Part shown: positions 50,455 to 58,571 of the stretch, piece by piece
Position numbering within the stretch: position 1 is the first letter of the stretch
Layout of the letters: each line of letters opens with the position of its first letter
Source: Lawsonibacter celer
Lineage (GTDB): Bacteria > Bacillota > Clostridia > Oscillospirales > Oscillospiraceae
Assembly (NCBI RefSeq): GCF_014281125.1
Contig: NZ_JACOEA010000003.1
Location: forward strand, 124,001-188,000
Reading direction: 5' to 3'
Length of the DNA: 64,000 nucleotides
Made by a program: the position numbers and the translations under genes
The notes under the pieces: model-generated
What the model saw: only the letters and a program-made list of their open reading frames with translations
What the model was told of the DNA's origin: nothing
Database searches by the model: none

Positions 50455-51279
50455 ATGGACTACACCTTTGCACAATATCAGGAGAGCGCACAGGCCATCC
50501 GTGCCAGAATTGGGGACTTTGTCCCCAAAGTGGCCATGATTCTGGGCTCCGGCCTGGGCTATCTGGGCGATCAGGTGGAACAGCCGATTGCGGTCCCCTA
50601 TGGGGACATCCCCCACTTTAAGGCGTCCACCGCCCCCGGCCACAAGGGCCGTCTGGTATTCGGCACGCTGGAGGGCCGGAGCGTGGCCGTGATGCAGGGC
50701 CGGATGCACCACTACGAGGGCTACTCCTATGAGGAGGTGGCCTACGCCGTGCGGGTGCTGCGCCTGCTGGGGTGCGGCACTCTGATCGTCACCAATGCCG
50801 CCGGGTGCATCAACACCGCCTGGAAGGCGGGGGATCTGATGCTGATCTCTGACCACATCAAATTCTTTATGGAGTCCCCTCTCCGGGGCCCCAACCTGCC
50901 GGAGTTCGGGGTGCGTTTTCCCGACGCCTCCCACCTGTACACCCCCGCCCTGCGGACTATGGCCAAAGAGACCGCCCGGGCGCTGGGCATTGACCTGAAG
51001 GAGGGCGTGTACATGTACTTCCCCGGGCCCCAGTACGAGACGCCTGCGGAGATCCGGGCTGCCCGCATTCTGGGCGGAGACGCGGCCGGCATGTCTACCG
51101 CGCCCGAGGTAATTGCCGCCGGCCACTGCGGCATGCAGGTGCTGGGCTTCACCCTGCTGAGCAATATGGCGGCTGGTATTCTGGACCAGCCCCTCACCGA
51201 GCAGGAGGTACTGGACGCGGCCGAGGCCTGCAGGGACAAATTTTCCCGGCTGGTGCTGGCCTGCCTGAAAAATCTGTAA
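50455..51279 (+). CDS. Purine nucleoside phosphorylase (class I, trimeric type)
   Basis: This 274-residue enzyme splits inosine or guanosine with phosphate to the base and ribose-1-phosphate. The phosphate-site motif MILGSGLGYLG, the loop TAPGHKGRLVFG, GRMHHYEGYS and the signature VTNAAGCINTAWKAGDLM are all present, with base-pocket residues in YFPGPQYETPAEIRAARILG. The set is the class I family shared with mammalian PNP. GGAGG lies 8 bases before ATG 50455. A small unknown gene and an adenosine-type deaminase family gene follow on the same strand, pointing to purine salvage. Confidence 0.95.
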   Translation: MDYTFAQYQESAQAIRARIGDFVPKVAMILGSGLGYLGDQVEQPIAVPYGDIPHFKASTAPGHKGRLVFGTLEGRSVAVMQGRMHHYEGYSYEEVAYAVRVLRLLGCGTLIVTNAAGCINTAWKAGDLMLISDHIKFFMESPLRGPNLPEFGVRFPDASHLYTPALRTMAKETARALGIDLKEGVYMYFPGPQYETPAEIRAARILGGDAAGMSTAPEVIAAGHCGMQVLGFTLLSNMAAGILDQPLTEQEVLDAAEACRDKFSRLVLACLKNL

Positions 51280-51315
51280 GCTTACCAACGCGCCGCCAAC
51301 GGGAAAGGAGCTGGC

Positions 51316-51558
51316 ATGATTCACTTGTTTAACCGGAGAGAGCTGCTCGTCACCTATGACACAGCCCGCTTCAACGCCGTCCGGGACGCCCTGGCCGCCG
51401 CCGGGATCGACTATCAATACCGGGTCAAGGACCTGACCGCCCCCGGTTTGACCGCCCGGGGCAGGCGCGGCACCCTGGGCATTGATCACACCGCCAGCCT
51501 GGAATATAGGCTTTACGTCCATAAGGCGGACCACCCCAAGGCGGCGAGGTACCTGTAA
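51316..51558 (+). CDS. Small hypothetical protein
   Basis: The 80-residue product is basic with an alpha/beta pattern: RRELLVTYDTARFNAVRDAL, then AAAGIDYQYRVKD, and a C-terminal strand EYRLYVHKADHPKAARYL. The layout resembles small single-domain proteins in which a strand-helix-strand unit reads like DUF2007, but I cannot assign it. AAAGGAGCTGGC precedes ATG 51316. It lies between PNP and the amidohydrolase and may be part of that operon. Confidence 0.7.
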   Translation: MIHLFNRRELLVTYDTARFNAVRDALAAAGIDYQYRVKDLTAPGLTARGRRGTLGIDHTASLEYRLYVHKADHPKAARYL

Positions 51559-51621
51559 GCTCTGATACCAGGGCCGCTCTAGGGCAAATTCTCACTTCCC
51601 GCATACTATTTGGAGGTTTCT

Positions 51622-52929
51622 ATGACCACTCTTTTTAAAAATGTCACCGCCGTCCTGATGGACGGGGCCGACACGGTCCTCCCGGGCGCATACGTGGCTG
51701 TGGAGGGCGGCAGGATTTCCTCTGTGGGCGCCGTCCGCCCCCAGGGCCCCTTTGACCGGGAGATCGACGGGGCGGGCTGCGTGCTCATGCCCGGTCTGGT
51801 CAACGCCCACACCCACGTCCCCATGACCGCCATGCGCGGCTATGGGGACGGCAACAATCTGCAGGACTGGCTGCACAACTATATCTTCCCTGTGGAGGCC
51901 AAATGGGACGACCGGGCCATCCGCTCCTGCGCGGCATTGGGGCTGGCGGAGATGATCGCCGCGGGCACCACCTGCATCGCGGATATGTATATGCACACCG
52001 GCGCCATCGCCCAGGAGGTGGCTGCCGCTGGCATCAGCGCCAACCTCTCTGTGGGCGGCGTGTACTTCGGCGCGCCGGAGGACTTTTCCCCCGACGCCTG
52101 CGGCGACTGCGCCAACCAGAGGCGGCTCACCGAGGAGTGGCACGGCTACAACAACGGCCAGATCCTGGTGGACGCCTCCATTCATGGGGAGTACACCTCC
52201 TCCGCCCCCCTGTGGCAGTGGATGGCGGACTATGCCCATGAAAAGGGATTGGGCCTGCACATCCATGTGTCCGAGACCCAGGCGGAGCACGCCGAGTGCA
52301 TCGCCCGCCACGGAAAGACCCCGGTACAGATTCTGGATGAATACGGCGTCTGGGACGGCCGGGCCATTGCCGCCCACTGTGTCTACACCACCCCGGAGGA
52401 TTGGGCCATTATGGCCGCCAAGGGGGTCTCCGCCATTCACAACCCGGTCTCCAATCTGAAGCTGGGCAGCGGCGTGGCCCCCGTGCCCGCCATGCTCCGG
52501 GCCGGGGTGAACGTGGCCCTGGGCACCGACGGGGTCTCCTCCAACAATAATCACGACCTGTTTGAGGAGCTGAAATTTGCCGCTGTGCTCCACAATGGGG
52601 TGGCCCGCGACCCTCTGGCCCTTCTCCCGGCCGACGCGCTGCGCCTGGCCACGGTCAACGGCGGCAGGGCGCTGGGCCGCCGGACCGGGCGAATTGAGGC
52701 TGGATATGACGCCGACCTGATCCTGGTGGATTTTTCCCATTTGAACCTGACCCCCTGCCACAGTGTGATCTCCAACCTGGCCTATGCCGCCCATGGCGGC
52801 GATGTGGTCATGAATATGGCCCGGGGCCAAGTCATATACCAGGATGGGGAGTTCTTTACCATTGACATTGAGCGGGTAAAGCGGGAGGTGGCTGACTACG
52901 CCCTGCCCCGCCTGTTTGGAAATCAGTAA
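51622..52929 (+). CDS. Amidohydrolase, MtaD/S-adenosylhomocysteine deaminase type
   Basis: The 435-residue metal-dependent deaminase has the subtype markers: metal-binding H-T-H in MPGLVNAHTHVPMTAMRGY, the third His in GLGLHIHVSETQAE, the fourth His in IAAHCVYTTPEDW, and the catalytic Asp in ALGTDGVSSNNNHDLFEEL. These match MTA/SAH deaminases and related adenosine/guanine deaminases. GGAGG is five bases before ATG 51622. Deamination upstream of PNP would turn adenine nucleosides into inosine-type compounds that PNP can cleave. The exact nucleoside is not determined. Confidence 0.92.
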   Translation: MTTLFKNVTAVLMDGADTVLPGAYVAVEGGRISSVGAVRPQGPFDREIDGAGCVLMPGLVNAHTHVPMTAMRGYGDGNNLQDWLHNYIFPVEAKWDDRAIRSCAALGLAEMIAAGTTCIADMYMHTGAIAQEVAAAGISANLSVGGVYFGAPEDFSPDACGDCANQRRLTEEWHGYNNGQILVDASIHGEYTSSAPLWQWMADYAHEKGLGLHIHVSETQAEHAECIARHGKTPVQILDEYGVWDGRAIAAHCVYTTPEDWAIMAAKGVSAIHNPVSNLKLGSGVAPVPAMLRAGVNVALGTDGVSSNNNHDLFEELKFAAVLHNGVARDPLALLPADALRLATVNGGRALGRRTGRIEAGYDADLILVDFSHLNLTPCHSVISNLAYAAHGGDVVMNMARGQVIYQDGEFFTIDIERVKREVADYALPRLFGNQ

Positions 52930-52943
52930 GGGGGAGCTGCAGT

Positions 52944-54689
52944 TTGTCCAGTCAACAGAGAAAAAACACCTTCTACGGCGCGGCCGCCATTCTGGCGGTG
53001 GGCACCATTATCGTAAAGATCATCGGCGCGATCTACAAAATCCCGCTGACCGCCCTTCTGCCCGACGAGGCCTACGGCGACTTTAACGCCGCCTATAATA
53101 TCTATACCTTCTTTTTGACCATCTCCACGGCCGGCCTGCCCGTGGCCCTGTCCAAGACCGTGTCTGAGACCAATGCTCTGGGCCGCTACAATCAGAAGGA
53201 TCGGGTCTTCCGGGTGGCTTTCGGCGCGTTTTTGGTGATGGGCCTGTTCAGCTTTGTGTGCATGTCGGTCTTTGGCCAGCAGGTGGCCACCTATATCCTG
53301 CAGAACTCCAAGGCGGTCTATGCTGTTCAGGTGCTCTCCCTGGCCGTGCTGTGCACCTGCTGCTGCTCCGCCTTCCGGGGCTATGCCCAGGGTCACATGA
53401 ACATGATCCCCACCGCCATCTCCCAGATTATCGAGGCCCTGAGCAAGCTCCTGCTGGGTCTTGGGCTGGCCCTGCTGATTCTGAAGTCAGCCATCCAGCC
53501 CGATGATCTGCGGGACCGCCTCTCCGCCGTAGGGGCCCTGGCGGGCGTGTCCATCGGCAGCGTGCTCTCGGTGGCCTATCTGGCGTGGAACCACTTCCGC
53601 ACCAAGAGGCGGGAGCGCCAGCCCTCCAACGACGTGCCCGATTCCAAGGGGGATATCCTCAGCCGCATCCTGACCCTGGCCATCCCCATCACCCTGAGCT
53701 CCTGTACCCTGTCCATTGTCAACCTGATCGACACCGGCCTGGTCAGCAGTCAGCTGCAGAGCGTGTTCGCCGCCATTCAGGGCGGCCTGTCCGGCATTGA
53801 AAACAGCGTGCTGGATATCTTCCCCAAGGCGGTGCAGATCTTTGAGGAAAATGTGGCCCTGGCCGCGGACCCCAGCCTGAATATTGACCCCATTCTGGAC
53901 TCTGCCCGGGGCCTATACGGCATCTACAGCAAAACCATGAGCATCTATAACCTGCCTTTCAACCTGATGGTCCCCCTGACCGCCTGCATCGTGCCCGGCG
54001 TATCGGCCTGCATTGCCCGGCGGGACCGTCTGGGCGCCAAGCGCGTCACGGAATCCGCTATGCGCATTGCCGCCATGATTGCTCTGCCCTGCGGCTTCGG
54101 CCTTTTCGCTCTGGGCGGCCCCATCATTCAGCTGCTCACGGTGGGTCGGGTGGACGTGTCCATCGCGGGGCCTCTGCTCTCCATCCTGGGCATCGCCGCG
54201 ATTTTTGTGTGTCTCCAAGTGGTGGCCGCCTCTATTCTCCAGGCCAACGGCATCGTCAATCTGCCCATCCTCACCATGATCATCGGCGGTGCGGCCAAGG
54301 TGTGGGTAAGCTACACCCTGGTTGGCAATCCTAAGATCATGATCTTTGGCGCGCCGGTGGGTACCCTCACCTGCTTTGTTGTGGTGTCTGTGCTCAATCT
54401 GGGCATTATAAAGCGTATGGTTCCCCATCCCCCGACCTATACCAAGGTGTTTCTCAAGCCCCTGGCGGCGTCTGTGCTGATGGCCGCCGCCGCCTGGGCC
54501 AGCCATGGGCTTCTCTCCCGTTTCCTGTCCGGCAGTTTTGTTAAAGAGGCTGCTGCTACCGCCGGCGCTATCCTGGTGGCCGTCCTTGTCTATGCGGTTT
54601 TGGTGGTTGTTCTGCGTGTTCTCTCCAAAGAAGACCTGGAGCTGATGCCAAAGGGTGAAAAAATCGCAAAAATTTTGCATATTCAGTAA
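52944..54689 (+). CDS. SpoVB/YabM-like MOP-superfamily lipid flippase
   Basis: The 581-residue membrane protein has about 14 helices and belongs to the polysaccharide-exporter branch of the MOP superfamily (SpoVB, YabM, MurJ). Conserved pieces include the N-terminal IVKIIGAIYKIPLTALLPDE, the YNIYTFFLTISTAGLPVALSK loop and FRGYAQGHMNM. It likely moves lipid-linked wall precursors across the membrane. Start TTG 52944 has GGGGAG upstream. Next come mazG, hup and an S4 gene, the order of the Bacillus yabM-yabN-yabO region, which supports the YabM/SpoVB assignment. Confidence 0.9.
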   Translation: MSSQQRKNTFYGAAAILAVGTIIVKIIGAIYKIPLTALLPDEAYGDFNAAYNIYTFFLTISTAGLPVALSKTVSETNALGRYNQKDRVFRVAFGAFLVMGLFSFVCMSVFGQQVATYILQNSKAVYAVQVLSLAVLCTCCCSAFRGYAQGHMNMIPTAISQIIEALSKLLLGLGLALLILKSAIQPDDLRDRLSAVGALAGVSIGSVLSVAYLAWNHFRTKRRERQPSNDVPDSKGDILSRILTLAIPITLSSCTLSIVNLIDTGLVSSQLQSVFAAIQGGLSGIENSVLDIFPKAVQIFEENVALAADPSLNIDPILDSARGLYGIYSKTMSIYNLPFNLMVPLTACIVPGVSACIARRDRLGAKRVTESAMRIAAMIALPCGFGLFALGGPIIQLLTVGRVDVSIAGPLLSILGIAAIFVCLQVVAASILQANGIVNLPILTMIIGGAAKVWVSYTLVGNPKIMIFGAPVGTLTCFVVVSVLNLGIIKRMVPHPPTYTKVFLKPLAASVLMAAAAWASHGLLSRFLSGSFVKEAAATAGAILVAVLVYAVLVVVLRVLSKEDLELMPKGEKIAKILHIQ

Positions 54690-54726
54690 GAAAATTGGAA
54701 ATATGGGTTGCAGGAGGCCTTGAAAT

Positions 54727-55515
54727 ATGGTAGATTTTCAGTATAAGGATGCTTATGGCGTCAAGGATCTGGAGGAGATTGTTCGGATCCTCCGCGCGCC
54801 CGGCGGCTGCCCCTGGGACGCCGAGCAAACCCACCAGTCCATCCGCCGCAATTTCCTGGAAGAGGCCTATGAGGCGGTGGAGGCCATTGACGAGGAGAAT
54901 CCGGATCACCTGCGTGAGGAACTGGGGGACGTGCTGCTGCAAATCGTCCTCCACGCCCGCATGGAGCAGGAGGCCGGCCGCTTCGATCTGGACGGCGTAG
55001 CCGACGGCATCTGCAAAAAGCTCATTTTCCGCCACCCCCATGTCTTTGGAGAGGTGGAGGTCTCCGGCACCGGCGAAGTCCTCTCCAACTGGGAGGCGCT
55101 CAAGCGCCAGGAGAAGGGCCAGGCCACCCACACGGACGCCCTTGCGTCGGTCGCCCGTTCTCTGCCCGCCCTATGGCGGGCGGAGAAGGTGCAGAAGAAG
55201 GCGAAAAAGGCCGGTTTTGACTGGCCGGATGCAGCCGGTGCGCTGGACAAGCTGTCGGAGGAGATCAGGGAGCTGCGTCAGGCGGTGGCTGACGGCACCA
55301 ATGTCACCGAGGAGCTGGGCGATCTGCTTTTTTCCGCAGTCAATGCCGCCCGCTTTCTCAAGGCCGATCCGGAGGACGCCCTCAACGCCGCCACGGACAA
55401 GTTTATCCGCCGTTTCCAGCAGGTGGAGGCCCAAGCCGCTCAGGCCGGCCGCGCCATGGAGGATATGACCCTGGCTGAGCTGGACAAGCTGTGGGAAAAC
55501 GCCAAACGAACTTAA
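54727..55515 (+). CDS. mazG: MazG nucleoside triphosphate pyrophosphohydrolase
   Basis: This 262-residue housecleaning enzyme hydrolyses nucleoside triphosphates to monophosphates. Both tandem MazG repeats are visible: the first with CPWDAEQTHQSIRRNFLEEAYE and the EEL-GDVLLQIVLHA helix, the second with KLSEEIRELRQAVADG and EELGDLLFSAVNAAR. The metal-binding Glu/Asp pattern EExxE...ELGD is intact. CAGGAGG precedes ATG 54727. Unlike Bacillus YabN there is no N-terminal methylase domain, so this is the short form. It sits between the SpoVB-like gene and hup. Confidence 0.95.
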   Translation: MVDFQYKDAYGVKDLEEIVRILRAPGGCPWDAEQTHQSIRRNFLEEAYEAVEAIDEENPDHLREELGDVLLQIVLHARMEQEAGRFDLDGVADGICKKLIFRHPHVFGEVEVSGTGEVLSNWEALKRQEKGQATHTDALASVARSLPALWRAEKVQKKAKKAGFDWPDAAGALDKLSEEIRELRQAVADGTNVTEELGDLLFSAVNAARFLKADPEDALNAATDKFIRRFQQVEAQAAQAGRAMEDMTLAELDKLWENAKRT

Positions 55516-55593
55516 ATAGCGGAGACGCTTTTAAGTATAAACGCCGACGCGGCTGCGGTCGCGGACGCAGAAAACATAGGAGGAATTATCACG

Positions 55594-55869
55594 ATGAACA
55601 AGGCTGAACTGATTAGCGCTGCCGCCGAGAAGGCCGGTCTGTCCAAGAAGGATACCGAGACTGCTGTGAACGCCGCGATTGAAGTCATCTCTGAGGCCCT
55701 GGCCGCCGGCGACAAGGTGCAGTTGGTGGGCTTCGGTGCTTTTGAAGTGAAGAGCCGTGCCGAGCGCATTGGCCGCAACCCCAAGACCAAGGAGAGCATC
55801 AAGATTCCGGCCTCCAAGGTTCCCGTGTTCAAGCCCGGCAAGGCTCTGAAGGACACCGTGGCGAAGTAA
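55594..55869 (+). CDS. hup: HU-family DNA-binding protein
   Basis: The 91-residue nucleoid protein starts MNKAELISAAAEKAGLSKKD and carries the DNA-arm signature GFGAFEVKSRAERIGRNPKT. It bends and compacts DNA as a dimer. AGGAGG precedes ATG 55594, and the size is exactly typical. In Clostridia hup is often found between mazG and the S4-domain gene, as here. A terminator follows. Confidence 0.97.
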   Translation: MNKAELISAAAEKAGLSKKDTETAVNAAIEVISEALAAGDKVQLVGFGAFEVKSRAERIGRNPKTKESIKIPASKVPVFKPGKALKDTVAK

Positions 55870-55895
55870 GCACATTTTTCTGCTGCGTAAATCAA

Positions 55896-55928
55896 AGCGG
55901 TTTCGGGGTTTCCCGAAGCCGCTTTTTT
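55896..55928 (+). terminator. Terminator after hup
   Basis: A 12-bp stem AGCGGTTTCGGG / CCCGAAGCCGCT with one wobble pair and a T run. The S4 gene starts 50 bases later and may be partly read through. Confidence 0.85.
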
Positions 55929-55978
55929 CTGGAAGCAGAGGCCCCCGGCGGGCCCGTTGAGAAAGGAAGCTGGAAGCG

Positions 55979-56221
55979 ATGCGACTGGATAAATGGCTCA
56001 AGGTCTCCCGGTTGATGAAGCGCCGCACCGTGGCCAACGAGGCCTGTGACAACCAGCGGGTCATGGCCAACGGCCGGAGCGTCAAGGCCAGTTATGACGT
56101 CAAGGCTGGCGACGTGCTGGAACTGCGCTTTGGCGAGCGCACACTGCGTGTGGAGGTTCTGGCCGTCAGCGAACATGTGGGCAAGGCGGACGCGCCCGCC
56201 ATGTACAGGGAACTGTCTTGA
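55979..56221 (+). CDS. S4-domain RNA-binding protein (YabO/HSP15 type)
   Basis: The 80-residue protein is a single S4 RNA-binding domain: MRLDKWLKVSRLMKRRTVAN, ANGRSVKASYDVKAGDVLEL and a basic tail. The family includes HSP15 and YabO, which bind ribosomal RNA or stalled 50S subunits. AGGAAGCTGGAAGCG lies before ATG 55979. It closes the plus-strand half of the yab cluster and is convergent with the YabR-like gene. Confidence 0.93.
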   Translation: MRLDKWLKVSRLMKRRTVANEACDNQRVMANGRSVKASYDVKAGDVLELRFGERTLRVEVLAVSEHVGKADAPAMYRELS

Positions 56222-56243
56222 CGCCGCCCCTATGCCGTAAAAA

Positions 56244-56274
56244 AAGCCCGTCCGGATACCGGACGGGCTTTTTG
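56244..56274. terminator. Bidirectional terminator
   Basis: A perfect 12-bp stem (AAGCCCGTCCGG / CCGGACGGGCTT) with an ATA loop, flanked by A and T runs, between two convergent halves of the yab cluster. Confidence 0.93.
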
Positions 56275-56282
56275 GGACTTTT

Positions 56283-56726
56283 TTATTTGCGGCCGCCGCG
56301 GCGGGAATTTCTCCGCTCCGCCTGACGCATTTCAGACAGCTTGCTGTCTGAGGCGGCCATAAACTGCTTGAGACGGTCCTCAAAGGTGGCGGGTTCCGCC
56401 GGGGCGCTTTTGCCCCGGAATCCCTGGCTGCCGCCGGGCCGGCCCATGGGCCTACCCTGACCTGCGGGGCGCGGGGGAGGATCCATTGCCTTCTTAATGG
56501 AGAGGTTGATGCGGCCGTTCTCATCAATGCCGATGACCTTTACCTTGACCTCTTGCCCTTCCTTGAGATGATCTTTTACATCGTTTACGTAGGAATAGGC
56601 AATCTCAGAGATGTGCACCAGTCCCGACTTGCCCTCCGGCAAGGCGACAAAAGCGCCGAACTTTGTGATGCCTGTGACCTTCCCCTCTACAACCGAACCA
56701 ACACCAAACTCCATACTGACCGACAT
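56283..56726 (-). CDS. S1-domain RNA-binding protein (YabR-like)
   Basis: This is a 147-residue protein with an N-terminal S1 domain (VGSVVEGKVTGITKFGAFVA, LPEGKSGLVHISEIA, and EGQEVKVKVIGIDENGRINL) and a low-complexity Pro/Gly/Arg tail that ends in RRNSRRGGRK, a likely RNA-contact region. It matches YabR in the division/sporulation cluster. The start is uncertain: AAGGAGG is only two bases from the ATG at 56726 and 14 from the next at 56714, and a TTG at 56738 is also in frame. It follows divIC by 27 bases. Confidence 0.88.
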   Translation of the reverse strand: MSVSMEFGVGSVVEGKVTGITKFGAFVALPEGKSGLVHISEIAYSYVNDVKDHLKEGQEVKVKVIGIDENGRINLSIKKAMDPPPRPAGQGRPMGRPGGSQGFRGKSAPAEPATFEDRLKQFMAASDSKLSEMRQAERRNSRRGGRK

Positions 56727-56753
56727 ATCCTCCTTCAAATTTTGCGCCTACTG

Positions 56754-57029
56754 CTAGTTGGTGAAATAGAAGACCCGTTCGCCCGGAGCCACCAAGCCAA
56801 GCTTACTGCGCGCGATGTCGGCCTGCCGCTCTGGGTCGTCGCTGTTTTCCACCGCGTCGGCCAGATCGGCGTTTACCTGTGTCTGCGCCGCCACCTGGGC
56901 CTGAGCCTCCGCCAGGTCCTTCTGGGCGGTCAGAATCTGGCTGCGCAGGTTGAGCAGCGCGGTGGCGGCGGCGATGAGCAGCGCCAGCACCACCAGTTTG
57001 GTCAGAATACCTGCCTTTTTGGTTTTCAT
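56754..57029 (-). CDS. divIC: Septum formation initiator (DivIC/FtsB family)
   Basis: The 91-residue protein has one N-terminal membrane helix (ILTKLVVLALLIAAATALLNL), an extracytoplasmic coiled coil (LNLRSQILTAQKDLAEAQAQ), and the family ending IARSKLGLVAPGERVFYF. DivIC forms part of the cell-division complex with FtsL and DivIB. GGAGGAGC precedes ATG 57029. The order yabP-yabQ-divIC-yabR is conserved in spore-formers, which supports the name. Confidence 0.92.
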   Translation of the reverse strand: MKTKKAGILTKLVVLALLIAAATALLNLRSQILTAQKDLAEAQAQVAAQTQVNADLADAVENSDDPERQADIARSKLGLVAPGERVFYFTN

Positions 57030-57522
57030 GAGCTGCTCCTCCCCCTGCCGGACTGCCGCTGCGGCGCACAGTCTCTTCCATTTCCTTAGGTATCTGCTTT
57101 ATTCTATACCACTTTTTCCGATAATGGAAGCATTTTTTTGCAGTTTTTATCATTTTTTTCAGCAGCAGGAGAGCACCGCGGACCGGCGCGGTGCCGATTT
57201 TCCACAACAGACCCAAAAAATCGGCAAGGAGATAGCCCAGCTTCAGCGCCCAGCGGCTGAGCAGCAGGAAGTAGAGCACCGCACCGCCCAAGATGCTCAG
57301 CAGCATATAGATGCGCACCTCGCCGTTTCCGGCCGCCACTGCGTAGACGAAGATCGCCGCGGTCACGGCCAGCCAGAAAAGTAGGTCCAGTACGCTCCCC
57401 AGCAGCGGCAGCCGGAGCCGTACCCGGAGTATGCGGAAAAAGTCATAGAGCAGGCCGATCGCCGCCCCCAGCGCCAAGGCGCCCCCCAGTGCGGCCGCCT
57501 GCCCGGAGATGGAGATCCCCAT
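56803..57522 (-). CDS. yabQ: Spore cortex biosynthesis protein YabQ, with C-terminal overlap into divIC
   Basis: The N-terminal 140 residues match YabQ: GAAIGLLYDFFRILRVRLRL then four membrane helices (SVLDLLFWLAVTAAIFVYAV and so on) and a basic end KCFHYRKKWYRIKQIPK. YabQ lies in the forespore membrane and is needed for spore cortex. The open frame then runs 227 bases into divIC in another frame, giving an unnatural Gly/Ala/Arg-rich tail. One base gained or lost in the five-G run just before divIC would place a stop overlapping the divIC ATG, so a frameshift or sequence error is likely. The stop of yabP is one base upstream of its start. Confidence 0.85.
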   Translation of the reverse strand: MGISISGQAAALGGALALGAAIGLLYDFFRILRVRLRLPLLGSVLDLLFWLAVTAAIFVYAVAAGNGEVRIYMLLSILGGAVLYFLLLSRWALKLGYLLADFLGLLWKIGTAPVRGALLLLKKMIKTAKKCFHYRKKWYRIKQIPKEMEETVRRSGSPAGGGAAHENQKGRYSDQTGGAGAAHRRRHRAAQPAQPDSDRPEGPGGGSGPGGGADTGKRRSGRRGGKQRRPRAAGRHRAQ

Positions 57523-57523
57523 C

Positions 57524-57811
57524 TCAGCGGAAGAGCCGGGCGAACAGGCCGCCCTTCTCCCTGTGGTCGTCCTCGTAGGTCAGGGAGTCAATGTCTCCCT
57601 CTACCTTCAAATCGCCTCCATCCAAGCTCAGCCGCTCAATGTGCAGCCCCTCGCCCCGCACCACCAGGGTGCCCCGGGCGGTGTACATGACGATGGTGTT
57701 CTCGTCAAAGCTCTCCACTTCCTCCACACCAGAGACGGCCAGCTGTTCCCGCTCCTCCAAAATCACATGGTGCGCCGACTCCGGCCGCGTTTTGTTCTCT
57801 TCATACGGCAT
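57524..57811 (-). CDS. yabP: Sporulation protein YabP
   Basis: The 95-residue soluble protein matches YabP: HHVILEEREQLAVSGVEEVE, the beta-rich centre TARGTLVVRGEGLHIERLSL, and the end GGLFARLFR. In Bacillus it is a sigma-E-dependent protein at the forespore surface, needed together with YabQ. GGGAAG is six bases before ATG 57811. It begins the minus-strand half of the cluster and indicates that the organism can form endospores. Confidence 0.93.
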   Translation of the reverse strand: MPYEENKTRPESAHHVILEEREQLAVSGVEEVESFDENTIVMYTARGTLVVRGEGLHIERLSLDGGDLKVEGDIDSLTYEDDHREKGGLFARLFR

Positions 57812-57844
57812 GGCACTTCCCGCCCTTTCCCATAGTCTAGTGCA

Positions 57845-57873
57845 TATATATGGGACAACACTGCGGGATATGC
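57845..57873 (-). promoter_or_regulatory. Candidate sigma-E-type promoter of yabP
   Basis: On the minus strand GCATATC, 14 bases, CATATATA resembles the mother-cell sigma-E consensus at about 11 of 15 positions. The site is 34 bases before the yabP start. It is suggested by the known control of yabP and not by a perfect match. Confidence 0.45.
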
Positions 57874-57878
57874 CGCCC

Positions 57879-58439
57879 TCATGCGTTCCGGCTGGCAGGG
57901 CTGAGACGGGAGAGCGCGGGGACCAGCGGCCGGGCCAGCAGAGTGACCGCCACGATCTTCAAGGCGTCGCCGGGCAGATAGACGGCCATGCCAGCCCACA
58001 GCACCTGGCTCAGCGGCATCCCCTTTCCCAGATAGACGTTCAAAATCAGGTACATATAAGGCACCCCCACAGCATAGAGGATCAAATCCCCAGCAATGCA
58101 GGCGGGAATCACCCGCTTGGCCGCGCCCGATCCCTGGGCAATCGCCCCCGTCAGCCAGGCTGCGGGAATCAGGCCCAGCAGGAATCCAAAGGAGGGCTGC
58201 AGCAGATAGGTGGGACCGCCGCCCATGGTGAAAATGGGCAGGCCCGCCAGTCCCAGCGCCACATAGACAGCCTGGGACGCAGCCCCCCACTTAGGCCCCA
58301 GCAGTACCCCGGCCATAGCGGTGAAAAAAAACTGCAGGGTTATGGAGGTAAGGCCCAGCGGGATTTTTAAAAATGCCCCGATCGCGGTCAGGCCGGCAAA
58401 CAGGGCGGTCAGAATCATCCTTTGGGTATGGTTTCGCAT
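57879..58439 (-). CDS. bioY: Biotin transporter BioY
   Basis: The 186-residue S-component of the energy-coupling-factor biotin importer has six hydrophobic segments and the family landmarks TSITLQFFFTAMAGVLLGPK, VALGLAGLPIFTMGGGPTYL and SFGFLLGLIPAAWLTG. AGGGGG precedes ATG 58439. It is divergent from birA, and the gap holds two BirA-type operators, so it is controlled by biotin. No ECF ATPase genes lie next to it, so it would share a common module. Confidence 0.95.
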   Translation of the reverse strand: MRNHTQRMILTALFAGLTAIGAFLKIPLGLTSITLQFFFTAMAGVLLGPKWGAASQAVYVALGLAGLPIFTMGGGPTYLLQPSFGFLLGLIPAAWLTGAIAQGSGAAKRVIPACIAGDLILYAVGVPYMYLILNVYLGKGMPLSQVLWAGMAVYLPGDALKIVAVTLLARPLVPALSRLSPASRNA

Positions 58440-58453
58440 GGTGGTTCCCCCTA

Positions 58454-58523
58454 TTGTCAACTTCTTTTTTATTTTAGTTTACAATTCTTTATTTGTAAAC
58501 TGTCATACTGCATAAGTTGACAA
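58454..58523. promoter_or_regulatory. Two BirA operators with divergent bioY and birA promoters
   Basis: Operator 1 is TTGTCAAC, 15 bases, GTTTACAA (58454-58484); operator 2 is TTGTAAAC, 15 bases, GTTGACAA (58493-58523). Both match the Firmicute BirA site and differ by one arm base from perfect symmetry. The birA promoter is TTGACA (58517-58522), 17 bases, TACAAT (58540-58545), with its -35 inside operator 2. The bioY promoter on the minus strand is TTTACA (58500-58495), 17 bases, TAAAAT, with its -10 in operator 1. So BirA can shut off both genes. Confidence 0.93.
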
Positions 58524-58571
58524 TTCATTTCTGTTTCGCTACAATACAGAAAAACGAAGGGAGGCAGTTCC

